A program made the translations under genes and the position numbers. From Antedon bifida (lineage: Eukaryota; Echinodermata; Crinoidea; Comatulida; Antedonidae), in the NCBI GenBank assembly GCA_963402885.1, contig OY727098.1, forward strand, positions 7,187,001 to 7,251,000: a DNA stretch of 64,000 nt, in the 5' to 3' direction. Under the pieces are notes generated by a model. The model did no database searches. It was given only the letters and a program-made list of their open reading frames with translations, and was not told where the DNA came from. Of this stretch, positions 24,201 to 35,760 are shown piece by piece (the stretch's first letter is position 1; each line of letters starts with the position of its first letter).

Positions 24201-27200
24201 TAAGGATTGTAATCCAAGTCCAAACTATGACGTGGTGCTAGGCCAGCTAGGTCATCCGTAGAGTACATTGGTTCGGTGAACTCGGTAGGCTTGTCAGGAT
24301 ATGGCTCATTCAAGGTATCCACAATGTTCCTTCCCATTTCAAATGCTTCTATTTCAGTTTCTGCAAAATGGTCTGCAACACCACTCACTCTGAAAGTTAA
24401 TCAATTTCGTTATATATAGAATTATATAATAATAATAATAATAATATCCTGGATATATAATGCGGCCAAGGATTATCAATAGTAAATTAATCACTGTCCT
24501 ATCAGATAGGAAGTAAAACACCCCTTACGTGCAATGTACAGTGGCACCACCAAGGTCTTCGGAAGTCACTTTCTCACCAATGGCAGCGTACACAAGAGGT
24601 GGCCCTCCTAGAAAGATTGTACCGATACGATGTACCATGACTGTTTCATCAGCCATACAAGGTACATACGCTCCACCAGCAGTGCACGAACCACAGACTA
24701 TTGCCACCTATGTAGAGAACACAAAAATGTGTATTTTTACCAAAATTGCGTGTTCCAATATATGATTTCTTATTCAGTTTATTTGTTTTCTGTTACATTA
24801 AAAGTTTAAGTGTCGTAATAAAATAACACTGAAAAGTCACAGGGGTCATTAATAAATACTCAAAACAAATACACTACCAGTAATAATTTTTCGTTAACAA
24901 TAATAATAGAAAAATATGCATATTTTGGTAGCATATGGATAGCATATTGTTATTGAATGTTATAAATAACCCAACATTACTGAATGCATTTGTGAATAAA
25001 ATTGAAAAAAAAAAGTAATAAAATATGCACATTTTGTAATATAATAGCTGCATCTTAACATTTTCATGTTGAATAATGGATAGCATATTTTATGAGCTTT
25101 CATTTAATAGATTACTATACAGTTCATCTAAACACTAATATTTTAATATCATATAATTAAATCATATACAGTAATAAAAACAAACACTACCAAATACTAA
25201 ATTTGTTTAAAAAATAAAAATCAAAAAGAAAATATGTTCATTCATAATTAACCATTCCAATGCAAGTTGATGCATTTTTTAATTATGTGATTTTTTTTCT
25301 TCTTCTTTTTCTCTGTTTTTATTTTAGGGACAGATCTAGTGAGTTGGGGCACATACTTTCCTCTTTTAAAATGAATGAACTTTTATTATGTTGGTGTGAA
25401 AAAGTAAACAAAAGAAAATGTATCCAAATGCAAATCTACATAAAATACCTGTGGAATTTTTAATGATGACATAACAGCTTCATTATAAAAGGTCTTTCCT
25501 CCATGTTCTTTGTCTGGAAATATTTCATCCTAGAAATAAGACAATTTTAAATTTCAAATAATAACTTGTTTTGTTTTGAGTAAAGAAACAAACATAGAGG
25601 GTCCAATATATATGAATATTTCCCAGTACAATGGTGATTTTGATACAGTATCCCATGTGTATATGTGTGTATAACAAACTTTTGTAAAAAGAACAAATGA
25701 ACTAAGTGGGGAAAAGAGGCGCATTTAGCTCTTATTTTGGCTGTGATCTTTGATCCAAGAAGGCGGATAATTTTCACATTTTATAAAAGATTCTTAGTAA
25801 AATTGCGATGATTTTGATACTCTACTGTATGTGTATGGATGTGTACAGTAACAAATTTTGTATGAAGAACAATTGTACAAAATATCTATGAAAATATCAG
25901 TTGATATTCAGTAACATGCTGATGTTCAACACATTTTTAATAATCTTCTAATTTGTATAAATTTACTTAAAATCATATTTTTACTCCATGCCTACTACTG
26001 TACGTACTTATCGAAAGAGCAAAAGTTTGCCCGACAATGTATATTTCAGGTATATTGCCAAGAAAAAAGACGAAACAATAATTCCACAAATAGCCGGAAG
26101 GCTGAAACAATACAAAAGTAAAAATTCATAAGAAATATATGAATAATATACAAATGTGTACGATCAATATTAAATGGTATGGTTGTGTGATGGGTGTTTT
26201 TTTTTTATATCTAGTTAACAATATTCTTCAATACATATAAACTATAATAGATTTTGTCTTCAAGTTTCCATTTACCTGAAGAGGTAGAAATGCACCTCCA
26301 CTGTCAACAACATAAACTGAAGGCAGTCTATTGTGCACTGCAATCTCTTGTGTGCGTAGTTGCTTCTTCACTCCAATTGGGTAAACAGTTCCTCCTTTTA
26401 CAGTTGCATCATTTGCGTTCACTACACACCAGTGTCCATTTATTTTGCCAATTACTGAAAAAAAAAAGCAATGTTAATATAACATTCCTAAGTATATCCT
26501 TGCCATTTAATTGACTGATTGATTGACTTTATATCATGGGATGTGCACTCCTATTTCTATACTATTGCATGCTCAGCTTCTTGTGCATTTTAATTAGTAC
26601 ATTTTTTTTACATTCAGTGTACAGTTTTCTATGGGCATGGTGAACCTTGGGCATGGTCAACCTTAGACACACAGTTGGCTGTGAGGAAAGAAAAAAGAAT
26701 CAATCACGATGCTGATAGTCATCACGCTAAATAATGACCATACCTAAAAAAACCCCTAAAAATTACATCTTTTTTTGCAGCGCATGTCGTGCCTAACAAA
26801 AAAAGGGATTAGTTAGTTGAAAAATTACCATTGACCATTCCAGAAGCTGGTATATCCCCATAGATCATTCCTTGTCCAGCTAAAGGTGAAAGTTCAAGAA
26901 AGTCTTCATCATCTAATAAACATCTTAACCTGTCTCTAACAAACATCTTCTTATTTACTTCAGTGTGTTGTTTCATTCCTCTTGCTCCACCTCCTCCATA
27001 AACCACAGACAAAATGTTACGATACGATTCTTCTAGCATATTGCTATTTTCTCTATTCTTTACAAAAGAGCTGTTCGATTGATCTATTTCACCATCAATA
27101 ACCTTAAAGCCTGAGAATTTTGTCCGATCTTGGTTTCTTTTTGGGGAAGTGCTAGGCCCGGAATTGGTATCTTGCACAGAACTGGACAGCCTCGCAGTCG

Positions 27201-27252
27201 GCGCGGCCAACCGGTTCCTTGCTCCTGGTAAAGGCCTAACTCCGGTGCTCAT
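21295..27252 (-). CDS. MCCC2-like: MCCC2-related carboxyltransferase (methylcrotonoyl-CoA carboxylase beta-like), 10 exons
   Basis: Acyl-CoA carboxylase beta-type carboxyltransferase. In MCC the beta subunit transfers carboxyl from biotin to 3-methylcrotonyl-CoA in mitochondrial leucine breakdown. Exons in transcript order: 27252-26829, 26454-26276, 25529-25449, 24707-24529, 24389-24197, 23588-23497, 22640-22361, 22171-22076, 21694-21539, 21372-21295; the sum is 1758 nt, 585 residues. The Met at 27252 starts an Arg-rich leader without acidic residues ([20 protein letters not shown]), like a mitochondrial presequence; an in-frame upstream Met lies at 27348. Family landmarks: [20 protein letters not shown], oxyanion loop GSCTAGGAY (about 234-242), [25 protein letters not shown] and C-terminal KFGVLRM. 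The C-domain differs from classical MCCC2: TGFMVG after FLQN is replaced by [10 protein letters not shown], and GGSYGAGN by GGCFGPSS. It is probably a diverged paralogue; exact substrate unknown. Confidence 0.88.
22686..23005 (+). mobile_element. 5S-rRNA-derived SINE (SINE3 type)
   Basis: The first 110 bp are clearly 5S rRNA: ACCGGTTCTCGTCAGATCAC, CCGAAGTTAAGCAAGGTTGG, GGGAATACCGGGTGCTGTA. The 5' end lacks about eight bases of a normal 5S gene and the C-box region has changes (GAGCTTGGATGAGAGACC). A non-5S body of about 200 bp follows to about 23005, ending near ATTCAGATGAATG. It lies antisense in the carboxyltransferase intron between exons 6 and 7, about 45 bp from the exon 7 acceptor. Confidence 0.8.
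23270..23430. repeat. Dispersed repeat B
   Basis: It has GTGCTACAAATTGCACTCC, TTTGTATTTTGGTGTGTAG and a palindromic GTGAGTGATCGCACTCGCTC end. The same phrases occur in reverse complement at 55450-55620. It is non-coding and intronic here. Confidence 0.65.
23885..24125 (-). mobile_element. tRNA-derived SINE, family S2, in carboxyltransferase intron
   Basis: The minus strand starts with GTGGCCAAGCAGTTAAG, an A-box-like tRNA head, followed by GGGTTCAAGACTC, a degenerate B box. The body, AAGGACTATAAACTGTATGT and AGTCTACACATGTGG, matches the family S2 body. It lies between exons 5 and 6. Confidence 0.7.
24425..24475 (-). repeat. SINE S1 tail with ATT microsatellite
   Basis: AATAATAATAATAATAAT then ATCCTGGATATATAATGCGG is the reverse complement of the S1 3' end with its microsatellite tail. 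Only this end is present, between exons 4 and 5. Confidence 0.55.
24720..26275. other. Carboxyltransferase introns 2 and 3, no further genes seen
   Basis: Apart from exon 3 (25449-25529) the stretch is AT-rich intron. I see no RNA gene or transposon with clear ends. Confidence 0.5.
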
Positions 27253-29003
27253 TATTGCAGCTATTCCATGAACTTTAAACCTTGATAAATAAATATTTGA
27301 AAGACATTTAATGCAAATAATGTTATTTAGATTTATTCTAGTAAACATTTTTAATTAGTTACGCCTTAAAAAGTAGTAAATTGCAGACGTTGAATTGAAC
27401 CAATCTGTTGGATGTCCTCCGTTCCTGCTGATTTCCCTTATAAACTTTGTTTACATCTTTGATATTAATTTTCTTAAAGAACGCCACCTATAATTTGATA
27501 ATATTTGATTAAAAAAGAAAGTGGAGGAATGAATAACAAGAAATATTTCTTACAAAAAAACGCTGCTCGCTTAATTATTGACGTAACAGTTTTAAAGATA
27601 TAATTGTCCCTCTGAAAAATATTTTTTACTTCAAATTTGTTTTTGAATGTGTCATTTTATTGTCACATAGTTATTTTACCTGAAAAAATGTAATTTAAAG
27701 CAAAAAATACTTAAATTGTCTGTCAGACAATGGATTTTGAGTTATGATTAAACGTTTCTTTTCTCTTTTTATATGTGAATTTTGTTACAGAAGTGAATAA
27801 CTTTGATATGAAACACAGACTCAATTTAGTTTATTTTATTGTTAAGGTCAAGTCTGGGGGTCACTTCATCACGCCTAGATACTTCAATCATGGACTGTTT
27901 TGATAATAATGCAATGAATGACAGCGAATTACAGTATTATATCAGGGGACTCATAAATACCAGAAATGCTTTGGGATTTGTCGTTCAACCGTTAGACTCT
28001 TTTATCCCAGACGTTTTTTGGGTCCAGCAGCTGGTACCTATAAATTATAGTCGAGAATCGTTTTTCGCAAAAATGTCAGTGTCTAGTACTATAACTGCTG
28101 CTTGCTTTCATCTAATAAATCAGTCATCTCTTGTGACGTATCGGGCTAGAGCAGCAGCGTAAAAATCAATTTATCCTTTTGATAATACTATCTAATTTTT
28201 TTTCTAATGCACAAACAGAAATATTAAATTGGGACGCTAGACCTAACCAACCAAAGTGAATCATCACTGTGTCAGAATGTTTGTTCTTTCGTGAGCTCGG
28301 CTAACTTTCAATTAATATGTTTTAGCATAGTCAATTTATTCAATATATGATGTTAATTTTTTTTTGCTTTTGTATATTTATTAGTACTGTACCTTGATAT
28401 AGATACATTTTTTAATATATCAACTTTGATGTTATAGAAATTATGATAAAAAATATGCTAAGCATAATTCAGTAATATGCTAGAGCCCGTTCGGACGTAA
28501 CAATTACACGCGTGTTACTGTAATGGTCGTTTGTGGTGTAAATTTTTAGACTGTTTCAAAAACCCAACGTGGATTTTAGTTCCAATAGACAAACAGAACA
28601 AAAATTAATATGCCTTTGTTGCAAATGCCATCCATCTTACAATCGATAAAATACTAAATTATAACAACTTTTTAAGCATTTTATCATATTTTAACTTAAG
28701 TTTTTGTGCAATTGTGTGAGTCTATATTTTAATTTAAAATTCGTACTAATATTTGCCAATCTTAAGAAGAATTTCTATTGTTATTTTATTATGATAATGG
28801 ACAAAGCTTTTCAGTATTTTTCAATTAGACTTGGCCTTCGACTAATGAAAAAGGGTTAGAAACAAGAGGCGCGTACCTGGATGATTTTACTTTGTTATTA
28901 TTATGGACGTGCCTGGGAAAATATTTCACACACAGAGCGATTCATGCATATCTCTACAACTAGGCTATACAACAACATCAACACAGCAGCAGCAGCAGAC
29001 GAT
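27253..29003. other. Divergent intergenic region between carboxyltransferase and CYP4V2-like gene 1
   Basis: Promoters for both genes must lie here unless upstream untranslated exons exist. A degraded M2-like end (TTTTAAAGATATAATTGTCC) is near 27589. Just before the P450 start, GCGTGCCTGGAAAATATTTC-type sequence near 28908-28945, allowing small differences, is shared with the second P450 gene near 37291-37330 and may be promoter or leader. No TATA box is convincing. Confidence 0.5.
27839..28162 (+). CDS. Open frame of unknown status in the divergent spacer
   Basis: An open stretch of 107 codons, long for such AT-rich DNA and richer in G+C than its surroundings. The first ATG in it (27891) would give 90 residues, with ELQYYIRGLINTRN and PDVFWVQQLVP. 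I recognise no domain, signal peptide or splice partner. It might be an exon remnant, part of a transposon or chance. Confidence 0.15.
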   Translation: MLRSSLGVTSSRLDTSIMDCFDNNAMNDSELQYYIRGLINTRNALGFVVQPLDSFIPDVFWVQQLVPINYSRESFFAKMSVSSTITAACFHLINQSSLVTYRARAAA

Positions 29004-32000
29004 ATGTTGGGACTTGGTATTGTTTCAATAAGTTTAATATTCTGTTTCATTATTGGAAGTTTATTCCTTTTACAACCTCTATTTAAAACATGGCAACATG
29101 TTAGCAAATTTCCTGGACCTAAAGCGTATCCATTGGTCGGCAATGCCCTAAGTCTTGAAAGAGATCCACACGGTGAGTAAGTAGGCCTACTCTAGGCCTA
29201 TATAGTATAGTATAGGCCTACTAGTACTACTAGTAGGAGGCCTTGTATGTATTGTATTGTATTGTAGGCCTATCATATCATGAGGCCTAGCTACTATACT
29301 AGGCCTAGTAGGCGTGATCTAGGCGTTTGATATGAGGGAGTCGTAGCCAAGTAAATTCTGATCTGATAGCTTGTTTAATTTGGCTTTATAGGCCTAAATA
29401 AATTTACTCAAAATCTAAAACTTTACAACTAACATTTAACAATTAATCAATTTCTTTTTAGGCCTAACTAATACTATAGCAAGTTCTTTTTGTTGTAGAT
29501 TTATTTAATCAAGTTCGAAAATGGTGTACAGAAGATTTCAAAGACTATGGGTTGTTTCGAATATGGCTTGGGATTGTGCCATTTATAGTAGTGTATAAAG
29601 CAGAAGATGCTGAGGTAGGTTATTTTATACAGTATGCATATGTTATGCGCGATTTGAACAATTTGCGCAATTTGAAATTGCGCAAAGAATTCTTGCGCAA
29701 TTTGAAATTGCGCAAGGATTTTCTTGCGCAATATTAAATTGCGCAATCAACTTGCGCAATATCAAATTGCGCAAGAAAATCCTTGCGCAATTTCAAATTG
29801 CGCTGCACAATTTGTAAAATTGTCAAATTGCGCAACAGAATTCTACCAGAATGCGTGCTAACGTCGACGATCGGTTAACAATAATTTATTGGAAACTAAT
29901 AACTCAAAATGAAACATAATAAATGCGAAGATAACATGTGTATAATATACACAACATAAGTGGCATGCACAATTAAATAATAAAATCACTCATTGTAACT
30001 TGAAATAAATCAAAATAAATGTGAAAATAACAAAAAATTAAGGTAGTAATACACAACGTAGTCTACCGCCACCAACGTTTAGACTTGCTATCAAAACATA
30101 GCAGCCAGTGTGTAGTAGGCTAGATAGTATTAGTAGGTGCCCGCCGGGAACACCACCGCTTCGTTTTCCTTTGTCGGGCCTTCGTTGGTATGCTAACAAT
30201 ATTTTCACTACTAAAATAAGGAAATGCGATATTATCTTTAATTTTGAATCATTCTTAGAAATTACTATAAAAATATGGGTGTGCATGATTTCACAATTTG
30301 TCGAAAAACCTTGCGCAATTTGCAGATTACTTGCGCAATTTAATACGTTGCTTGCGCAATTTGAAACAGATGTTTCAATTCAAATTGCGCAAGGAATTTT
30401 TTGCGCAATTTTAAATTGCGCAAATCGTTCAAATCGCGCATAACACATACATTAGCACTGGTGTAGCTCAAGCGGCAAAGGCCCCTGGGGTCCTCCAACA
30501 CTGGATGGTTACATTGGGGCTGCTCATGCTGTGGGGCCCCTTATTAATCCAGGGAGCGGTCAAAGCTGTTATGCCACTGTAGTAGTAGTTGATGTAGGTA
30601 AGTTACTTTACTTTTTTTAAACCACAAAACCTTTTGGACTTAACATTAGGAACATACTCCTGGATCGGTAAAATTACTCCATTGACTACCTAAATTTAAG
30701 TTTCAATATTAACCACCATTTAAGCTGTTTTTTAGTTTTATTCCAAAATTGTTTATATCTACCAAGCTATCTTCTTTGTTTTCTACCCAATACTATCTCC
30801 ACCCTCTATTCACCAGCCTTGTGCCTTTTTTGTTTTATTTCTTTTATTCCTGTCCACTCAGGCACCGCTTGCCTGATATATCTATCTTGTCCAAGTACCT
30901 TCACTTGCTTGCACTGATGAAGGGCTAGTGTTGCCCGAAAGCTCTGCTAACTTTTCTGGCTGTTTTACTTTATCGATTTGATTTAGCTTTTCTCTTTTTT
31001 TTGTATCTCCATTGAGATCCAGCCACTGATACCCACAGCATTGTCATTTTTTCAGTATTTTGCCTTTGGATTAATATATTAAATGTAGTATATAAACCAC
31101 ACTTTTTAATTCATGGCATCTGATTGGTTAATATCAATCAGTTCAACATTAATTTCTTTCAAATCAAATTAGGATAAGACCATATATAATAAGACAAAGA
31201 TATAGATACAATGTTATATAAAGGAGTGAAAAAAACTAAAGGGATACATTTAAAATGTTCAAAACTGTGAATTTACTTTAGCATGAATCTCAAAACACAT
31301 TAGTGCCAGTAGAAAAATTGGATATTAGACATAACAAAAATATATATATTATTAGTTTACGTTAGTTTTTCAATTACAACATAACACTTTTTAACTTAAC
31401 TATTATTAAGATAATTATTTAATGTTTATTCTTAATTTTTTAGGAAATACTTAAAAACAGCAAGAATCTAAAAAAATCGTATATTTATACATTTTTTCAC
31501 CCTTGGCTTGGTACAGGCCTACTTACCAGGTATGTGTCAATTATTTGGATATAATAAATGAGCATAATCCCATTGTATAATTTTGCCATATTTCATATCC
31601 AAGCCCCCTGGGACTAAACTTAGTCATATGCATACAGTTAATAAAAAAGTAAAAACTAAAGATCAAAGTTTATATGACAAAAAAACTGTGATGTGCCCAT
31701 ATATGGACATGATGATGTTATATCACTACCATATTTAAGCATATCACTACCATATTTGGGCACATCACACTTTTTTTGTCAAACTAGTTTGATAGTTTAG
31801 ACAGAATATATATTTGTATGGAACTTATATTCTTATTACCTCCGCCAAGGAGGTTATGTTTTCACCCCTGTATGTTTGTGTGTGTGTGTCTGTCTGTGAA
31901 CAGCCTGGAGGCCACAGTTTTTATCCGATTCTCACCAAATTTGGCAACAATGATCTATGCCCCAAAAGCTCGGACGAGTTCGAATTTGAGGGGAAAAGGT

Positions 32001-35000
32001 CATAGTTCAAGGTCACAACTAACAAAAAACTATTTTACTGCCTAGAGACCACAGTTTTTATCCGATTCTCACCAAACTTAGCCACAATGATCAATGACAC
32101 ATCATATAATTGTGGTTAAATTTTGAAGGGTCAGGGTCAAAGATCAAGGTCCACAAAAAACAAACAAAAAAGAAATAAAAAAATAATTCAGGGGACATTT
32201 TATGTAGGGGAATTTTACAGTAGGCGGAGGTTTGTACTCTCGGAGTACCCTCTAGTTGTAACTAAGTATCTGAGAAAAGCAGACATTTTCTTTTTGTGAA
32301 TTTTTTTTTTCTACACCTCTTTAGCACTGGTTCAAAATGGCACACACGACGGAAAATGTTAACGCCGACATTTCACTTCAAAATTTTGAATGATTTTATG
32401 CAAGTTTTTAACGAGCAAGCAGAAATTCTTGTCCAAAATTTAGAGAAAAAAGCTGATGGCAAGCCATTCAATATTGTCTTCTTAGTGACAGCGTGTGTGC
32501 TGGATATTATATGCGGTAAGAACTTATGTATCTATGTTCTATTTTTAGTGCATTCATGCGTAGAATAACAAGTAAAGCTCTGTCTACACTATCAAACTGT
32601 TTGACAAAAAAGTGTGATGTGTCAAAATATGGTAGTGATATGCTTAAATATGGTAGTGATATGACATCATTATGTCCATATATGGGCATATCATTTTTTT
32701 TTCACATAAAATTTGATAGTGTAGACAGATGTGTTTTAACCAATCTTATTGACCTATATGTTAATCAATTCCTTGGTGAGGAAATGAAGAGAAAGAGATG
32801 GAAATAAATTGATTTATTTTTACTTTACAGAGACGGCTATGGGAGAGTCTGTACATGCACAACGTGACATTCAGAATGAGTATGTCCAAGCAGTGTTAAA
32901 GTAAGTTATTAATCAGGTGCAGGTCCAATGGGGATGATAGGGTTGACTAATAATACTTCTCCTCTTTTTGAAAAACAAAATATCCATATCATTTTGACAG
33001 GCTATTAATAATTAATATTAGGTTTTGTTTTTATAATTACGAATGACGGTACAATATGTAAATAATAAATAGAAAAATAACACTTAAAAAAGAACGACTT
33101 TAAATGAAAAGCTTCTTTTCATTTAACAGGGTAGTAGACATTATGTATTTTGTTATTATTAAACTTTGACCCTTGATTTGTGTATAAAATTAGTTGCATT
33201 TTATTGGACTTGATAATGACACCATTATGGAGTCGAAACATCGTTTTTTTTTAATCGTTATTTTTTAAAGCATTATTTTTCTATTAATAATAATTTATTA
33301 TTTGGGGTTGTGTTACACAGGATGTCCGAATTACTTCATGAGAGACAGAAATCTCTATGGCTTTGGCCAGACCTCATCTACTTTCGTTTGTCATCAGGAA
33401 AGCAATTTTCAGAAAGTTTACACATTCTCCATGACATGACACTCAAGGTATGATAACAGCAAGTAAGAGGACACTTTAGAGACCCAATGAAGTGATGTCC
33501 CCTTTGTCTGTAGTTTAAAACATATTATGTATTCTTCAGGAAAGTGTCCCCTAAAAAGCAGTGTCCACTGGGTATCCTCTGAAACTATTAAGAGGACACC
33601 TTTGAGACCCATAATAGTGCTGTCTGCCTTGGCTGTAGTTTAAAACATATTTTGTCCTCTTCAGGAAAGTGTCCTCTTAAAAGTAGTGTCCACAGCGTAT
33701 CCTCTATTAAGAGGAGTCTGACACCTTTGAGACCCAACAAAGTGCTGTCCACCTTGGCTGTAGTTTAAAACATATTTTGTCCTCTTCAGGAAAGTGTCCC
33801 CTAAAAAGCAGTATCCACGGTCTATCCTTTAGAACTATTAAGAGAACACCTTAAGGAACTAGCATTTTTATTTTTTAACAAAAATCCTAGATTATTAACA
33901 AACATGGGTCAGAACTAAAGGAACAGCTTAAGAAACAGAAAGAACAAGGTGCTGTGACGTCAGAAGAACCACAAACTATTGGCAAAAGAAAAAGACTTGC
34001 ATTTCTAGACTTGCTTTTGTACATGCAAAATGAAAATCCAAGTTTTACCATCAATGACATACGTGAAGAAGTTGATACTTTCATGTTTGAGGTACAGTAC
34101 TGCATATATTTATAACATAGAAGATATACTTTGTTTCAGTGGCACTTAATACTTATTAGGACTTAATAAATTACCATACATATTTAATTTAACATTATAC
34201 TAACAAAAAAACGTCAGGAGTCGAATTAATTTGTCCTCATACAAGAAGACCAAACTATGGTCGACATTTTTGCTACGGTTCATGGTATCCCTTCCTTAAC
34301 TGCTTGGCCTCTCGACTCAACCAAACGCCATAATTTCTCACACAAATCTATTCAATGTTAATGGTTTAATTGAAACAAGCAAGCAGACATTTTATTTATT
34401 TTAAACATTAAAATATATGATTGTACAAACCAGGGCCATGACACAACTGCTGCAGCTGCATACTGGGCTGTGTATTTGCTAGGCAGGAATCCAAAAGCAC
34501 AGAAACATCTGCAAGAAGAATTGGATCAAGTATTTGGTAAGTAGAGTGAAAGGATTTTGTTTGTTACACTTTATGATGCAAAGCGCCACTGTTAATAATT
34601 GCATACTTTTTGTGTAACAATGGCTAAACAATTTATAAATAGTGAAAGGATTGTGTTTATTACAGTTAGTGTTCCAAATACCATCGTCATCCTCAAACAA
34701 ATCATTTGTTGTGTCTTGATACAAAGTGCCTATTCAATAATAACGAAATAGTCATTCATTTACTGTATATCTTGTTTGATAGGAGATAGTAATCGACCAG
34801 TCACCACAGATGACTTTAAAGAACTCAAATATCTTGACTGTGTTCTCAAAGAAACACTTCGTATGTACCCTTCTGTTCCCATATTTGGACGTACTATAGA
34901 AGAATCTATATCAATTGGTAAGTAATATATTGTGATATTATACCTATGTTTTTTGGTTATTATAGAAGGTATATTAATTATTATATAACACCTAAATAAA

Positions 35001-35760
35001 TGTTAGGATGATCAAAGTATATTGATCGAAATGTCGAGAAACTCAACAGTTCTTTTCAGAAGTTATGTACGTACATTTTGATTTCGCCATGCAAACAATA
35101 TATAACTCATCGCTTAATTTCTAAATGCTGCGGTTCTTTGTTCCAGGTGGAAAAAAAATACCTGAAGGAATGCAAGCATTTGTTCTCGCCTACAACTTGC
35201 ATCGAGATGAACGCTATTTCCCAGAACCTGAAGAGTTCAGACCGGATAGGTTCCTACCGGAAAACTGTGTTGACAGACATCCATTTGCTTACGTGCCATT
35301 CTCTGCCGGACCAAGGAATTGCATAGGTACATTTGTGAGACTTAGCAGAGTAAACTCTGTCTTAAATTCCAAGGGTAAACACCAAAATGTTGCATAGTCT
35401 CTATTGAATCCCAATGTTTTTCCAAATAATCTGGTGTAGAGAGGAAGCTTCATTTGTGATGACATGTGTTACATTTTGAGGTATTTACATTTACATCCCA
35501 CCGGCTGGGATTAACGCTATAAAATAATGATGAAAATCAAATTATATGTATTCTTCTATGATAGCATCATTTGCTTAAACTTGTTGTAATATTTTTCAGG
35601 TCAACGTTTTGCTGTTTTTGAGGAGAAAGTAATCCTTGCACACATATTTCGAAGATTCAATGCTGAATCCGTTCAGGAGTTTGACGACCTCAAGATACAT
35701 GGAGAAGTTATTCTACGTCCATCGGCTGGAATAGTTGTAAAGTTAACAAAAAGAAGATAA
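29004..35760 (+). CDS. CYP4V2-like: Cytochrome P450 CYP4V2-like, gene 1 (11 exons, complete)
   Basis: Microsomal family 4 P450; CYP4V2 is a fatty-acid omega-hydroxylase. Exons: 29004-29172, 29499-29614, 31444-31529, 32325-32515, 32831-32900, 33321-33447, 33891-34091, 34434-34536, 34783-34917, 35147-35326, 35600-35760 (TAA); 1539 nt, 512 residues against 525 in human CYP4V2. The Met at 29004 opens a hydrophobic anchor (about 5-25) followed by [14 protein letters not shown]. Landmarks: [15 protein letters not shown] (helix C), [16 protein letters not shown] with Glu320, which in CYP4 enzymes forms an ester bond to heme, KETLR (378-381), FRPDRF, and heme loop [10 protein letters not shown] with Cys458. 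An in-frame ATG at 28881 exists, but the leader before the anchor is not P450-like. Introns carry repeats listed separately. A tandem copy follows at 37429. Confidence 0.93.
29645..30444. mobile_element. Foldback element, TTGCGCAATTT family (M5)
   Basis: Outer ends TGTTATGCGCGATTTGAAC (left) and its near-exact inverse GTTCAAATCGCGCATAACA (right) enclose blocks of alternating TTGCGCAATTTGAAATTGCG, about 190 bp on the left (29645-29835) and 135 bp on the right (30305-30440). The roughly 470-bp centre is non-coding. It lies in intron 2 of P450 gene 1. Confidence 0.85.
30830..31085 (+). mobile_element. Penelope-like element remnant with hammerhead-like motif
   Basis: Near 30913-30940: CTGATGA, then AGGGC, a loop, GCCC and GAAA. 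This is the conserved core order of a hammerhead ribozyme with stem II, in the setting (GCCCGAAAGCTCTGCTAAC) that I associate with Penelope-like terminal repeats. No reverse transcriptase or GIY-YIG coding sequence is present. It lies in intron 2 of P450 gene 1. I cannot pair stem I with confidence. Confidence 0.55.
31670..31807. mobile_element. MITE family M1, partial copy
   Basis: It has the M1 interior ATATCACTACCATATTTGGG and the right end GTCAAACTAGTTTGATAG, but the outermost repeats are worn (TTAGACAGAAT). It lies in intron 3 of P450 gene 1. Confidence 0.65.
31838..32262. mobile_element. Element with TTACCTCCGCCAAGGAGG / GGCGGAGGTTTGTACTC ends
   Basis: The left end TTACCTCCGCCAAGGAGGTT and right end GGCGGAGGTTTGTACTCTCG form inverted ends. 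The interior has a direct repeat of ACAGTTTTTATCCGATTCTC with 'tcaaggtca' phrases (31910 and 32051). It is non-coding. A fragment of the left end is also near 8665-8690. Confidence 0.7.
32572..32731. mobile_element. MITE family M1 copy
   Basis: AAGCTCTGTCTACACTATCA at the left and TTTGATAGTGTAGACAGA at the right, with ATATGGTAGTGATATG repeats inside. It occupies half of intron 4 of P450 gene 1; intron 4 of gene 2 lacks it. Confidence 0.8.
33455..33850 (+). repeat. Intronic tandem repeat, about 120-130-bp units
   Basis: Three units starting near 33463, 33591 and 33709, plus the start of a fourth near 33839, each with AAGAGGACACCTTTGAGACC, TAGTTTAAAACATATT and TCTTCAGGAAAGTGTCC. One diverged unit is in the same intron of P450 gene 2 (about 45650-45770), so it expanded only in gene 1. 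Confidence 0.85.
34215..34335 (-). mobile_element. SINE S2 fragment in intron 7 of P450 gene 1
   Basis: TTGTCCTCATACAAGAAGAC and TTAACTGCTTGGCC are S2 phrases in reverse. The same fragment lies at the corresponding position in gene 2 (46375-46505). Confidence 0.65.

Noticed and set aside
28881..29003. In-frame upstream ATG extending P450 gene 1 by 41 residues
   Set aside because: The extra leader is not P450-like, is not shared with gene 2, and the hydrophobic anchor begins directly at the Met at 29004.
33455..33850. CRISPR-like array
   Set aside because: The whole 120-130-bp unit repeats without unique spacers, in a eukaryotic intron.
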